Of a stretch of DNA of 63,249 nucleotides, positions 25,096 through 36,595 are shown piece after piece (positions within the stretch are counted from its first letter, which is position 1; each line of letters starts with the position of its first letter). The translations under genes and the position numbers were made by a program. The notes below the pieces were generated by a model. The model had not been told where the DNA came from. It worked only from the letters and a program-made list of their open reading frames with translations, and did no database searches. The DNA lies in the NCBI GenBank assembly GCA_031835245.1, contig JAVKOQ010000298.1:1-63249 (forward strand), given 5' to 3'. The DNA is from Balamuthia mandrillaris (Eukaryota > Discosea > Longamoebia > Balamuthiidae).

Positions 25096-27576
25096 TTACT
25101 TTCGTCGGGTTGAAGCGAAGAAATTCTCCAGAAAATCGATCCTTTTCTTCTTCTCAAGCTCGTACATGCCTTGCACGTCTCTTTCTTCTATTTCTTTGTT
25201 GGCCTCCTTTTGTATCTCTTCCTGAAGTTCAAGTGGTAGATAATCATCCAACTCCTCCTTCAACGTTTTTTTCAGCAGTTCAAAGTTGTGCTTTGCATAG
25301 TAGAGACAACGTTTCCGCAGTTGCAAACATCCCAACCGATCTGATAACTCTGAAATAAACGTGTTAGCGGGTACTTACACATGACAATAGCCTACACAAT
25401 AAACGAGGAAACGGAAAAGGTACCAAGTAAGCCAGCTGCGTTGTCCTCATCCAAGTGGCGAGAGAGAACGCATTCGCACATTGACTCCAAACGACTCAAT
25501 GAAAGCGCATTACAGCACTTTAGCATTTCTTTTTTCATATGAAAAGAAGAGAAGAGAAGAGGAAAGAGAGAGAGAGAGAGAGGAGAGAGAGCAGAAAAAC
25601 AACGTTAGAAGAATAAAGCAAAAGGGAACACCACCAAAAAGAAAGAGTTACCAATAGCTTCCATTGGATCTATTTCCAGATCATCAGAGTAGATGTATTC
25701 TAAAACTTTGGATAAGAAAGAGGATTTTACGCCTCTCACTTGTACCTCCTTTTCTTTGGCTTCTTTCATGCCAGTGGCAAACATGGAGCGAAAGTGAGGA
25801 CTCCGTGCTGCGAGTATACATTTGTGGGCTGCTATCGGTTTAATTTCTTGTTCTTCCGGTTCATTTTCTTGTGCGTCGTCACTTCGTTATTAATACAGGT
25901 ATGAGTAAAATATAAGATAAGAGTGACAGGAAGAAACTCGAGGGAGGGGGTGAGAGTGAGGGGATGGAGATAAAAAGACAAGAAAGATGAGAAAGAGATA
26001 CGTTGGGTCATCGAGGATGGGGTGCAACAGCACATCTTGATAGCTTTCCGCGTGAAGCAGCTTATGGATGGTTGCTCTAAACTCCTCCTCCTCCCTCCAA
26101 AACTGAAAGTCATAACCTGTTTATTTTGTTGCAGTCCATTAGAAAAACAAGTTATAATCCTCGTTGATGAAAATTTTAGAAGAAAAAGAAGAACAAGAAC
26201 AAGCAAGAGTAAGAAGATCCCTTACCGGGAGTATGACTAGCAAGATGTTTCCTCCATTTTGCAACCAACAGAGGCATGTGATAAGTCTCATGCACTTCTA
26301 CTAACCGAGTAATCACAGGTCCCGTTGCTATCTTGAAGCTTTTGCCATAAAAGTAACAAAGTACTTTCTCAAAGATTTCTGGCTCTTCTTCCAACTCTAT
26401 CACTGTCACACCAGAAGGAGTTGATGATGAATTTTCTTCTTTGTACTTATTCGTAGCGTGTTGTTCAAACAAGTTCCGAAAATATGGGGACTGTGAGAGA
26501 ATTACTTTGTGTGCTGAAAAGTCTTTTGGTTGTTCCCCTGGAGAAGAAGCATTTGAGCGAATTCGGAAAGTTACATCGCATAGTTGAGTAGTGTCTCTCA
26601 TCAAAGAGATGTTCTTAGAGAATTCAGATGGCAGAACTTTGGGTGGCTCTGCGTGACAACGATGAGAATAGAAATGAGTGAGCAAAAGAAAAGAAAAACA
26701 ACAAGAATAATAATAAGACCAAATGAAGAAAAGGGTAATGTGTATGTGTGAGAGAGATACCGGCACAAAATAGGCGCAGATAAGAGAGAATGGTATGAAC
26801 ATCGGTGTTGAGAAGAATTGGAGGTGGGAACGTGAAATTAGTGCACACCACGTAAAGCTCCTCCAACTGAAGTAAGCCCAGTTCGGGTGGCAGTTCGCGA
26901 AGTCTTGTATGGGACACGTTTAGCTGGCGCAAGTCATGACACAGCGATATCTGTACAAGCAAAGAAAAATGGTGAGGCAATCTCCATCATAAAGGAAAGG
27001 AAGAGGCAAGAAAACAAAGCTAACAGAAAGAGAAAACACAAGAAAGAATTACACAGGAAAGAGATCAAAAAGAGGAGAAAGAAGGAGACGAACAGTGGGA
27101 GGTAGGTTGCCGTCGATTTCATTATGGCTGATATCCAGAATCCGTAAAGCGGAAAGCTGGCCAATTTCCATTGGCAACGGGCCACGCGCTCCGTTAGCTC
27201 TAAAGTAAAGCTCCTCCAAACATCTAAGGTTGCACAAACCCGTTGGAAAGGTGCATATGCTGTTCAAGCTGAGGTCTAGAACAACCAACGAGGAGGCTAA
27301 AGGTCCGGTTTCGGCGTAAAACGCTTCAGGAAGCGACTGAAGAGCGCATCTAGAAAGGTTAAGGCGGCGAATGGATAAAAACGGGGAAAAAGCAGGGGCG
27401 CATAGCGAGGCCAAAAGATGATCTTCTTTGACGAAAAGGTTCTCCAGAGATAAACAAAAGCCTCCTTGTTCTGTGACATTTGCGTTTGTTTTTGTTACAT
27501 TGAATTAGCAGACAGGAGAGTTGTTACATTGAATTAGCAAACAGGAGAGAGAGAGAGAGAGAAGAAAGAATAAGAG

Positions 27577-27607
<31 letters not shown>

Positions 27608-27619
27608 GAAGAAAGAATA

Positions 27620-27653
<34 letters not shown>

Positions 27654-27976
27654 GACAAGGGAGATACCAATAGGAGGAAGCACAAAAGGTGCCAGCGCAG
27701 ACTTCACCACCTCTTCCCATTCCGTGGTTTGGGGCTCACAGTTCGTAAGGCGGTCTTTGAGGAGTTCATTGGCGGCGGCAGTGGCCTCGTGCAATGTCCG
27801 TGTGCTGCGTTGCGTGGTGAGGTGCCTGGGGACCACGTTGGCCTCCCGTAAAAGATCTTCCATCGCTTGTCTGCTTGCGAAGCGTACCAACACATGCTTT
27901 TCTCCTGTTTTTTCATCTTCAACAAATAAATGAGCCAGAAGAAGAGCAGAAGAAGAAGAAGAAGAAGAAGAAGAAG

Positions 27977-28047
<71 letters not shown>

Positions 28048-28999
28048 GAAGAAGATGAAGGAGAAGAAGAAGAAGAACAAGAAGAAGAACAAGAAGAAGA
28101 AGAAGAAGAAGAAGAAGAAGAACATGAAGAAGAAGAAGAAGAAGAAGAACAAGAAGAAGAAGAAAAAGAACAAGAAGAACAAGAAGAAGAAGAATAAGAG
28201 GAACAAAAATACGTATACCATTCCATTTGAACTCTAAACAGTAATTATCAAGAAGAGAGTGGCAGCAAACAAAATCGTGCCTGTCCATAATAGGAGGAAC
28301 TCTCACCGAGAACACCTCGCGTTGCGCTCTCTCCTCACCCACGCAGAGGTTGAGCCACTTGTCGTTGCCCTGATTCCGGACCAGCAGCGTGGCCCTAACA
28401 TAATCATCTCGGCGGAAGAGCGGTCCATTTTGCCGCAGTTCTACGGCTAGCGGCGACAGCTCTTGGGCTTGGGGAGCGTTTCTGAAGCGAGCCCCGAACC
28501 ACGTTCCCTTTTTTTTGTTATTCCGCATCACTTAACAAAACGCGGAGAAGAGAAGAGAAAGAACAGAAAGCAACAACAGGACCCTTTTACATTTGAGGGG
28601 GAAAGCGTAATTCCGTTCGCGTAAATCTTGTTTTTCACTTCTTTTTCTGTGGGATCGGAGAGAGGTAAGCCGTAGTGCGCATACATTCGTCCTTGGCAAA
28701 AGGCGCAGATTAGACAGGTGTTTGAGGAGACAAAAGGAGGCGATGGGTCGGTCATTCCAAGGAGCGAGGCCTTAGGTCGTTTCAACCAATGGTATTTCAG
28801 AAATCTCTGCAAATCGGGATCGATGGGTTTTCGATCATTTAACCATAAATCAGGAAATCGCTCCTCAAGCATTACCTAAAAAAGGGATTCGCGTCCCTTC
28901 GCGGAGTACCTGGCAGATCTGCTTTCCTGCTCCTTTTCAGTCTTTGTTATCATGGTTTTCGCAAGGTGGAGATACCTCGCAGGGACGTTCGTTTACCAT
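25096..28999 (-). CDS. LRR plus tandem BTB protein
   Basis: Well-supported exons: 28507-28219, 27916-27668, 27470-27094, 26950-26761, 26648-26226, 26116-26002, 25881-25652, 25528-25424 and 25349-25096. Upstream, 28875-28591 joins in phase. Two tiny 5' exons (28999-28976 and a 12-base one near 28910-28921) are my best guess. The product is about 850 aa. Middle: leucine-rich repeats (IRRLNLSRCALQSLPEAFY, LVVLDLSLNSICTFPTGLCN, LRILDISHNEIDGNLPPT). Then BTB 1 (LCDVTFRIRSN, DFSAHKVILSQSPYFRNLF) and BTB 2 (IAAHKCILAARSPHFRSMF, SKVLEYIYSDDLEIDPMEAI), followed by BACK-like helices. BTB proteins typically dimerise and serve as Cullin-3 substrate receptors; here the LRRs could select the substrate. An N-terminal Cys-containing region is not recognised. 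The divergent Gα start lies 100 bases away. Confidence 0.8.
27541..27652. repeat. (GA)n microsatellite in LRR-BTB intron
   Basis: Two GA-rich runs with GAAAGAAA interruptions lie in the intron 27471-27667. On the sense strand they read (CT)n. Confidence 0.9.
27946..28196. repeat. Compound (GAA)n(CAA)n(GAA)n microsatellite in LRR-BTB intron
   Basis: A 250-base trinucleotide tract occupies most of the intron 27917-28218. On the sense strand it is TTC/TTG-rich and ends close to the 3' splice site at 27917. Confidence 0.95.
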
Positions 29000-29099
29000 C
29001 AGGTTCACCAAGACAACCGGGTATTTTTGTTTGCCCAAAAAATAAAATAAAATAAATAATACATAGTAAAGAAAGGCAGAGCGGCAGAGAAGGGGCATC

Positions 29100-30497
29100 A
29101 TGGGAAACGTTTGTGGAGCCGTGACGGAGGAAGAGAAGAAGTCCAGGGAGATCGACAAGCTGATTGACTCGGACAAGAAACGGGAAAGGAAAGAAGTGAA
29201 ACTCTTACTGCTGGGTACTTCACTCACCTTTCGACATGATATACCGGTGTATCTTTACTAACTGCGGAATGTCTTACCACAGGGGCGGGAGAGTCGGGTA
29301 AAAGTACGATTCGGAAACAGATGCAAATCATCCACAAAAACGGATTTAGCGAAGAAGAGCTTCTGCTCCAAAAACCTGTTATCTTCTCCAACATCATCGA
29401 CTCCACACAAAAACTCATCCGTGGAGTAGAACGCTTCGAAGACGCGAAGTTAGACTCATCCTTAGAGGTTCGAAACTTGGTGTTTATTGTTGCGTTGGTT
29501 GTTTCTCAAGGCACCTGACTCATTCCTTGCAGGAAGCCGCAGAGAATGTGTTAGCGATTGACCTGGCAGAAAATATAGACCTAACACCAGAACTTGTGCG
29601 TGATATCAAAGCTTTGTGGGGTGATCCTGCCATTCAACATGCGTTCGACCACTCGAGCGCTTTCCAGCTGAACGACTCCACAGAATAGTTTGTGTTCCCT
29701 CTGTTTTACCGTGTTATTCTTCTCGCTCTCTCTTTCTCTCTCTCCTCTGTCTCTCTCTCCCTTACTCCCTCTGTCTCTTTCTCCTCACTCTCGCCGGTTC
29801 TCTCATGCATACTCTCACACATACACAAAATAGTTTCTACCAAGAGTTGGACCGAATCGCGCAGCCAGGTTACATTCCCAATGAGATGGATATGTTGCGT
29901 GTACGAAAAAAGACCACAGGAGTGATAGAAGCAAAGTTCGAGTCGGGTGGCATCAACTTTCGGTTTGTTCTCAACATGTTTCTCGTTTGATGGTTTCAGG
30001 TTCTTTCTTAACTTTCATAACCTCTCAGGATGGTGGATGTTGGTGGACAAAGAAATGAAAGGAGAAAGTGGATCCACTGTTTCGAGGACGTTACCGCCAT
30101 CATCTTCGTCACCTCTCTCAGCGAGTACGACTTGGAGCTGGAAGAAAGTCACGGGGTCAACCGAATGGTCGAGTCGCTAAACCTCTTTGCAGATGTGATC
30201 AATAATCAATGGTTTCACGACACCACCATCATTCTCTTCCTCAACAAGAAGGACCTCTTTGAGAAAAAGATCACCAAGGTGAACCTCAACGTATGCTTTC
30301 CTTCCTACAACGGACCGATGGAATATCACAAGGCGGCCAAGTTTATCGAGAAGCAGTTCTTGAAGAAGAACAAAGCCTCCGACACTCGATTTGTGTACAC
30401 GCATTTGACCTGTGCGACGGACACTGAGAACGTGCGAGTGGTGTTCAACGCAGTGGAGGATGTGTTTCTGCAGAAACTGTTGGGCACAGTGTTTTAG
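29100..30497 (+). CDS. Heterotrimeric G-protein alpha subunit
   Basis: Five exons (29100-29214, 29283-29467, 29533-29687, 29834-29962, 30029-30497) encode 350 aa, the usual length. The N-terminus MGNVCGA offers Gly2 for myristoylation and Cys5 for palmitoylation. All GTP-binding motifs are present: P-loop GAGESGKST, switch I with the catalytic Arg in LRVRKKTTG, switch II DVGGQRNER with the catalytic Gln, NKKD and TCATDTEN. The protein should cycle GDP/GTP downstream of seven-helix receptors at the plasma membrane. The C-terminus (LQKLLGTVF) lacks the -4 Cys used by pertussis toxin. Intron 3 has a CT-rich tract. It could be one of several paralogues, so no specific symbol is given. Confidence 0.96.
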
Positions 30498-30659
30498 TAG
30501 GAAAGGAGAGGACCACAGGAGTCAACAAGAAGAAGGCAACTTTTTGAGAAACATGTATCATAAACTACAAAAGAAATAGAGACAAACAACAAACAACGGA
30601 ACTGTTGTGGTTATAAATACAAGATAACACTAAAGCTGTAGAAAGTATTCACACAAGGT

Positions 30660-32232
30660 CTAGACGCGACAAGCATTTGCTGTGGACGACCTGCTCCGTG
30701 CGCTCTGCTCGGTGGAGAGAAACGTGCTTGACCTCTTCCCTTTGGGGACCGTGCTAGGCTGCCACTTTTGTCCCGGACTCATGCCCAGCTCAAACTCGAT
30801 CTTTAGCTCATGAGGCATGTCCGCTCCCCAAACGTAGCTTAACTCTTCCCATTCTACTGCAGTCTTCATCTCCAGGTCTTCTTTGGGAGGATTTATTTGC
30901 ACTCTCATTCGCTTAAAGCTTGTGAATCCTACGGAAAAGAAGGTGGAAGTTAGTTGTTGGATGATGCTAGAGAAGGCAAATAACGAACCTCCGAAGTAAG
31001 TAGGAGTTCCTCCAGCAGAAGTTGTGGAAGTTCCATATGCGAACTCTTCCAACTCAGGCGGAAGACCGAGTTCTTTCCTTCGCTTCTGCTCAATCTCGGA
31101 CCAGCTCCACCTTTTCTGTTTTGATTTTTTTCTCTGCATTGCGTTGTCTTTGAAGCTCTTCTTTGTAGGCTCTGCTTCCGCCACCGCGGACATGCTCTCC
31201 GTCTCAGAGCTGGATGCAGTAGACGGCTTGGCTTCCGTTGGGGAAAGAGGTTGTCGTTGTGGTTGCGTTATGGATACCATTGAAGACGATGACTTTCTAA
31301 CGATACCGAGCTCTGTTTCTATCTTTTGTTCTGTTTACAAGAAAGAATGAGAGAGAGAAGAGGGAGAAGAGAGAGGAAGAGATGCAAGCACCTGATGGCA
31401 TATCAACTCCCCAAACATAGTCTTGATATTCCGCAGGAACCTCTGTCAATCCAACCCCTGGAGGAAGTTCGTCTTCGTCGCACTCCTCATCTTCCTCTTT
31501 TTCCCCGTTCGTTAAAATTGCTTTGTCGTTGTTCCACAAGGGTACCATTGGACGTCTCTTTTTGCTTCCTCCAGCTTCTGCTTTTTTCACACGTCTCAAC
31601 GAACCCTTTCTTAAAGCCAATGTGATGGCCCTCTTGCTCTTTGGCTCGGGAGAGGCTCCTGCGCTTTTGCTTCCAGACCCCTGTGTAATCCGTTTATGGT
31701 GTTCCTTCATTTTCTTGTTTTTGTCCTTCTTCGCATTGGCTGCTTTCTCGTTTTCTTCTTTCTTGTCTGAAATCTTTTCGGTTTCGTCTCCTCTTTCCAT
31801 CTCTTCAACTTTTGCGGCTGCTTTTGCTTCGTCTTTTAGCTTTGGTGTTGAAGCCGATATACTACCCAAGCGCGCACGAAGAGAAGTTCCGGTAATCACT
31901 CTTCCTTCTCTCCGTGCTCTAGCCTCTATCTCTAACGCTTTGCGATGCAAGTAGATGCCCTCCGCTGCTTTACGAGTTGACTCTTCCGGCAAAGCCGTTG
32001 CGAAGCTTCTTCGTGAGGTATTTCCGTCTCTGCCCATCCCGATGGTGCTGTTGCTTCTTCCAACCATCAAACCTCTGGAACCTTTTTTCTCCCATATGCC
32101 CGAACTTTCTTCTTGTTGGATTGAGGCTGAAAAAGAGGCAGTTCGTCTTCTGGCATCTAGGGCTTCAAATTTTTGTTCTCTCTCTTCTTCGCTCGAGCCC
32201 TCAGAAGGTTCTGAGGTCCTTCTAGCTCTCAT
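30660..32232 (-). CDS. Basic, disordered protein with repeated YVWG-DMP motif
   Basis: Three exons (32232-31392, 31330-30989, 30928-30660) encode about 483 aa. Two copies of a motif stand out: EYQDYVWGVDMP at the end of exon 1 and ELSYVWGADMP in exon 3. A third, weaker copy is LPPELEEFAYG in exon 2. Each motif follows an acidic or Pro-rich run such as DEDELPPGVGLTEVP. The rest is Arg/Lys/Ser-rich, with helical charged stretches (AAAKVEEMERGDETEKISDK). No enzyme fold, signal peptide or membrane helix is seen. The motif may be a short linear docking peptide repeated within one scaffold. I do not recognise the family. Upstream exons before 32232 cannot be excluded. Confidence 0.65.
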
Positions 32233-32658
32233 TCTTCAAGGTACTATGAGGAGCCCAATGAAGAGCATCGTTCCACGCCTCAAGAAAACGAACGAACAAA
32301 GCTCTCCGCAGGCGAAAAAATGATTTCCTTCCGTTAAAAAAAAAAAAAAAACGTCGTGTCGGTTAGATGCATAGTGCTAAAAAGGTTTTTAAAAAAGGGT
32401 GTTGTCATGCTTATACCTTTCTTATAGCTTGCGACCTTATTTAGCGAATATTGATCGTTACCAACCAGATAGGATCGGAAACTGCAGCAAGGGGAAAAGA
32501 ACAGAAGATAACGATGAAGAGAAGAGAATGATGAAGAGAAGCGAAGAGAGAAACTCAAAAAAAAAAATGACAGAATAGAGGAAAAGAATACATTCACTGA
32601 AGTCAACAGGCCAAAAAAAAAAGGGAGAAGGGGAGAGGAGGATGAAAAACAACACGCT
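32233..32658. other. Intergenic region, 30.7 kb gene 5' side / SR protein 3' side
   Basis: About 430 bases, AT-rich, with an A-run at 32336-32350. It holds the 5' flank of the YVWG-motif gene and the 3' flank of the SR-protein gene. No further gene is supported. Confidence 0.35.
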
Positions 32659-34763
32659 TTAGCCAGAGGATATGTTTACTTCAGCATCCCCGTCGTACGC
32701 TTCGGGGCTGAAGTTCGTTTCGTTCTCCTCGTCCTGTTGGTTGGAGTCAATCGCAGAGATATCATCACCAGTTGCTTTTGTTGGGCTCTCACTTCTACTT
32801 CTTCTGCTTCTTCTTCGACTGCTGGAAGAAGAGGATGAAGGGCTCTTGCTTCGGCTTCGGCTCTTTTTGCTTCTGCTCTTGCTAGAAGAAGAGGATGAAG
32901 GACTCTTGCTTCGGCTTCGGCTTCGGCTCTTGCTTCTGCTTCTACTTCTGCTGCTCTTTCGATGGACTCTGCGTCGTTTGCGATCGGAGTCTGACTTTCT
33001 GCTTCTATCTCTACTCCGGCTTCTGCTCCTGCTCCTATCTCTGTCTCGGCTCCTATCCCGACTTCGGCTTCTGTCTCTACTCCTTCCCCGCCTGCCTCTG
33101 CTTCTATCCCTGCTCCGGCTCCTGCTCCGGCTCCGGCTTCTGTCTCTGCTCCTGCTCCTTCTCCTGCTCCTCTTTCTATCATCACTGAAAGAAGAAGAGG
33201 AAGAAGAAACAGAAGAACCATCCATCATACCGGCAGCAGCGCCCATCATAAACATGGCAGTACCACCAACAGCATCCTTTGCGGAGTGAATGGCCGTCTT
33301 GGAGCAGCTCACTCGCAGGGAACGGCCAGCAACGACGGTGCCGCTGAGCCTTAGGGCATTCGCCGCCTCTTGCGCTGTGCTAAACTCGACAAAGGCAAAG
33401 CGGGCGGCGTAGCTAGGGTCTCCCGCCAGACATAGCTTGTTGACGGTGCCGTAGCCAGAGAAGAGTTCGGTGAGAGACTCTTCGGTGATGGAGGAATCGA
33501 TGCCACCCACGTAGAGGGTGCGCGCGACGCGCTCGCGGTATGTTGGGTCCATCATGGGGTTGGGAGCTCCGATGGGTACACTGTGCGCGTGAGGGTTCTG
33601 AATTGCTGTTTTTGAAGGTAGTACTCTGTGGTGTTGTTTGTAGTTGTGGTGTTTTTTGATTTGATGAGAATAGGACAGAAAGGAGAATGACGCGTAAGGA
33701 AGGAAGAGAAAAAGCGGGCAGAAAGGAGAATGACGCGTAAGGAAGAAAGTACCGAATGGGAGATACACCAAGAGCAACGCCAGTGAGGCCTATGGCTTGT
33801 TGAGCAGACTCGGAAGCCATGAACTCTATGAAAGCAAATCGGGTGGGATGTGAAGTATCCCCACAAAGCCTACAAGCGGATATCTGGCCACATACGCTAA
33901 AGAATTGGATCAATTGTTCCTCTGATAGCTGTTGCATTTGAAACCACATGTCAGCGTTTATTGAGTAAGAGCGAGAGAGAGAGAGAGAGAGAGAAGCAAA
34001 CAAGAGGTATACGAACATCAGGGTCCACACCAGAAACGTAGATGGTACGCGAGATGCGATCCATGGACTGCCCACCGCGAGGCAACATTCCTGTGTTGAA
34101 TCGTGGCGTTGACGACGGCCAACCAGAGAACATCTGCCAAAGAAAGAATAGGAAACACCACATTAAACAAAGTCATCCTTCCGGGAAGAGGTAGAGTAGT
34201 TGGCAAGGAAACAAGTCGCTCCTGCATCTTCGTGGCTTTTAAGTTTGGTTGTTTGGTTTAAGATTTGCGTTTCTTTGTTTTTTGTTTGGTATCTTTTTTT
34301 TTTTTGGTTTTGCTTGTTGACTTGTTTGAAAAACGAGGCATGAGGTTGGTTGTTTGGTGGAAGTTGCGTTGGTGGTTGAGATAGTTTTTTGTGGTGGTGA
34401 ATGCTTTTGTGAAGAACAAAAATAATAACAACTAAAAATTTCAATGAGAAAAAAGGAAGCAAAAATACAAAAAGTGAGGAGGCAAGTGTGCAAGGTAGTG
34501 ATTGTTGTGGTTGTGGTTATTGTTGAAGTTGTTGTGAATGCATTGATTGCGTGGTTGGTTGGATTAGGTTTGAGAGGGAGTGTCGGTTTTTGTGCGTAGC
34601 GGGGAGTTAGACGAAGGGGATTGAAATGGAGGCGGTGCAAAGATACAAAAGAGAGTAAAGAGAGAGCTTTCGTGTTTCGCGGCAACAAAAAAATCAAAAT
34701 AAAAAACAAAGCCATCGTTTGCCACCAACAACGCGCAATAGTGAAGAGACGAGAGTGCGAGAG

Positions 34764-34799
<36 letters not shown>

Positions 34800-35278
34800 G
34801 AGAGCATACCGAAGCGTAAAGATTTTGTTGAGCAGTCGGAGCAACGCCGACGGCGGGAGCGGCAATGGCCGTCCTGCTCATGGTCACACGCAGCTTCTTG
34901 CCGTCCAGCTCCGTGCCAGAGAGGGTGCACGCTTTTTGGGCCGAATCTTCGCTCGCAAATTCCACAAAACCAAATCGAGTAGCATAAGAAGGATCGCTAA
35001 TTATATTTTAAAGACATTAACCTTGGGATTTGCACCACAAATGAGAAGGAGAGGGAGAAAGTCAGCTACCCAGCGAGACGGATGTTGGTGACGGTGCCGC
35101 AGCAAGAAAAGAAACTAAAGATGACCTCCTCGTTCAGCACGCTAGGCAGATTGCCCACGTAGACCGTTCGCTGGGAGGAGTTCATGCCGCCGCCCCCACC
35201 GTTGTTGGCTGAGGCTGCGGCGGTTTGGGCAGCCCCCCAAGCCGAGGTCATGTAGCTCTGCGACCAATCCTCCGCCAT
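32659..35278 (-). CDS. SR-type splicing factor with three RRMs and RS tail
   Basis: Five exons (35278-35070, 34996-34810, 34133-34017, 33928-33753, 33625-32659) encode about 551 aa. RRM1: RTVYVGNLPSVLNEEVIFSF, GFVEFASEDSAQKA, ending RVTMSRTAI. RRM2: RTIYVSGVDPD, CRLCGDTSHPTRFAFIEF, ending RVLPSKTAI. RRM3: RTLYVGGIDSSITEESLTEL, FAFVEFSTAQEAANAL. A long RS domain of Arg-Ser and Arg-Asp-Arg-Ser repeats follows, then an acidic end. The RRM2/3 wording (CGD, PSKTAI) resembles plant PABC-interacting CID8-13 proteins and SREK1-type SR proteins. A nuclear role in splice-site choice is likely. The long intron 34134-34809 holds a (CT)n tract on the sense strand. A separate exon in it cannot be ruled out. 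Confidence 0.88.
34765..34796. repeat. (GA)n microsatellite in SR-protein intron
   Basis: A GA dinucleotide run just inside the long second intron; CT on the sense strand. Confidence 0.85.
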
Positions 35279-35652
35279 GAATGATGGTCTTTCCTCCTCC
35301 TTTTTACTTTTTTTTTTTTGTTGGCGCTTTTTTTTGGTGCTCTGGAATGAGTGGTATTCCACCTGAGGGGTGGTCCTGCGTGACCAACGAATGAGTTCGG
35401 GTCGTCTCGGAAATATAACGCACAAGCAGCCCTCAAGGGGACCAGAGCTTCAAGGGGGCTTCTTCAGAAGGCCGTTGGGGGGGTGGAGGGGGAGGGGAAG
35501 GGGGAACGCTGGCAAGAGAAACGCCGCTATCGCCGACCAGTGCAACTCTTCTTGCGTTTTGGGGATGTATTAACCTGTTTATAATGAGGCTGAGGTCGTC
35601 ACATAAGACAAAGCAACACCCGACAGCGAGGATGTGCGCTTTGTAAAACGGC

Positions 35653-35771
35653 GAGGATCATAAGGCAGCCATAGTAGCCATTGCCAAGCAGGAGGAAGAA
35701 AGCAGGAAAAGAAATCACAAAGGCCCTTCCTCCTACTTGGCAATGGCTACTATGGCTGCCTTATGATCCTC
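35653..35771. repeat. Perfect 36-bp inverted repeat (hairpin 1)
   Basis: The arms 35653-35688 and 35736-35771 are exact reverse complements of each other, separated by 47 bases that are themselves partly complementary (AGGAGGAAG against CTTCCTCCT). Each arm matches the exon 2 coiled-coil region of the dispersed gene family (EDHKAAIVAIAK-like reading). Confidence 0.93.
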
Positions 35772-35880
35772 TTCTAGCTGTTCTATTTTTTTTCAATTGC
35801 TTCGAACGGAAGAGAGAAAACTCAAGTTCAATAAAATACCGCCGCATAATTCTTACAGTTTACCGTCTGTCCGACAACTG

Positions 35881-36175
35881 CACCCAAAGAAAAATGGAGG
35901 GTTGGGTTCAAAGCCTCTTCTAAGGGAACCACCACATGGCTGCCGTTCTTCCCCCTCGTAGCGAGAGTTCCCCTGTTGACGTCCCAGACGTGACCCTCCA
36001 GTAGGGGGTGCTTAATCCCCTTGATTGAGGAGAGGAGGAGGGCGTCGATGTTGGTGTCTTTCGCTGCGTCTTCGATGTATCAGATGAGTGGTGGTGGTGG
36101 AAGAAGAGGTGGCAGCGTAAGTAGAGCCGGCACAGAGGGAGTAGCAGCTTTTTTTTTCTCTCACTCTGTCAAACG
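35881..36175 (-). pseudogene. Broken copy of the 9974 small coiled-coil gene
   Basis: On the minus strand the first-exon reading of the family is recognisable, with the same Ser/Thr-rich leader and a segment matching VWDVNRGTLATRG. Small indels shift the frame relative to copy A: one base is missing in the run before CACCCCCTACTGG. Exon 2 has been replaced by hairpin 1. The intact relative at 9974-10426 is the reference for this call. Confidence 0.65.
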
Positions 36176-36347
36176 GATAAAAAAAGGGCGAAGCGGCGCT
36201 AAACTGTAAGGTGGCTTTTCCCGCCAAAAAAATATTTGAGGAAGCGGACCCATGTCGTCATGTATCTCAGTGCCATACTTATTCGTGACGACATGATAAC
36301 ATATTCAAATAAAAAAAAGAAAGAGAAAGAGGCCCTATGGCTACTAC

Positions 36348-36487
36348 GGCTGCTATCGAGGCCTTATGTTCCTCCTCAAGCTTTTCTATTTTGCTATCCA
36401 GATCCTCTTCTAGCTGCGTTCGGAGCAATAATAATTGATAAAAAAATAGAAAAGCTTGAGGAGGAACATAAGGCCTCGATAGCAGCC
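36348..36487. repeat. Perfect 45-bp inverted repeat (hairpin 2)
   Basis: The arms 36348-36392 and 36443-36487 are exact reverse complements with a 50-base spacer. The right arm codes for the KIEKLEEEHKASIAA part of the third coiled-coil fragment; the left arm is the same segment flipped. Confidence 0.93.
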
Positions 36488-36595
36488 ATTGAGGCGGAAA
36501 ATAAAGTCATTGCCAAGCAGGAGGAAGAAAACAAGACAAGAAACCACAAGATAGCAAGGCTGCTTGAAAAAGTGATTGAGAACCTGCAACAAGAC
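36437..36595 (+). pseudogene. Third coiled-coil exon fragment of the dispersed family
   Basis: The plus-strand reading IEKLEEEHKASIAAIEAENK followed by EEENKTRNHKIARLLEKVIE is clearly related to exon 2 of the small gene at 9974-10426. It has an extra repeat (IAAIEAENKVIAKQ) and no matching exon 1 in this orientation. At its end it runs directly into the TnpB/Fanzor-like zinc-ribbon fragment, in a different frame. Confidence 0.7.

Larger units (their letters stand above)
35560..36265 (-). repeat. Dispersed gene-bearing repeat, copy B (inverted)
   Basis: This is the inverse of much of 9755-10620. Read on the minus strand it shows the same upstream segment, the Ser/Thr-rich leader, exon 1 (GHVWDVNRGTLATRG region at about 36000-35960), the intron flank and the AGCCTCATTATAAACAG end block. 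The exon 2 part is not collinear: it is replaced by a hairpin (35653-35771) made of two facing copies of a short exon 2 segment. The small gene is therefore broken in this copy. Confidence 0.85.

Noticed and set aside
27541-27720. Poly-Ser/Leu frames at the 3' part of the LRR-BTB intron
   Set aside because: They are translations of the (GA)n run within the intron 27471-27667.
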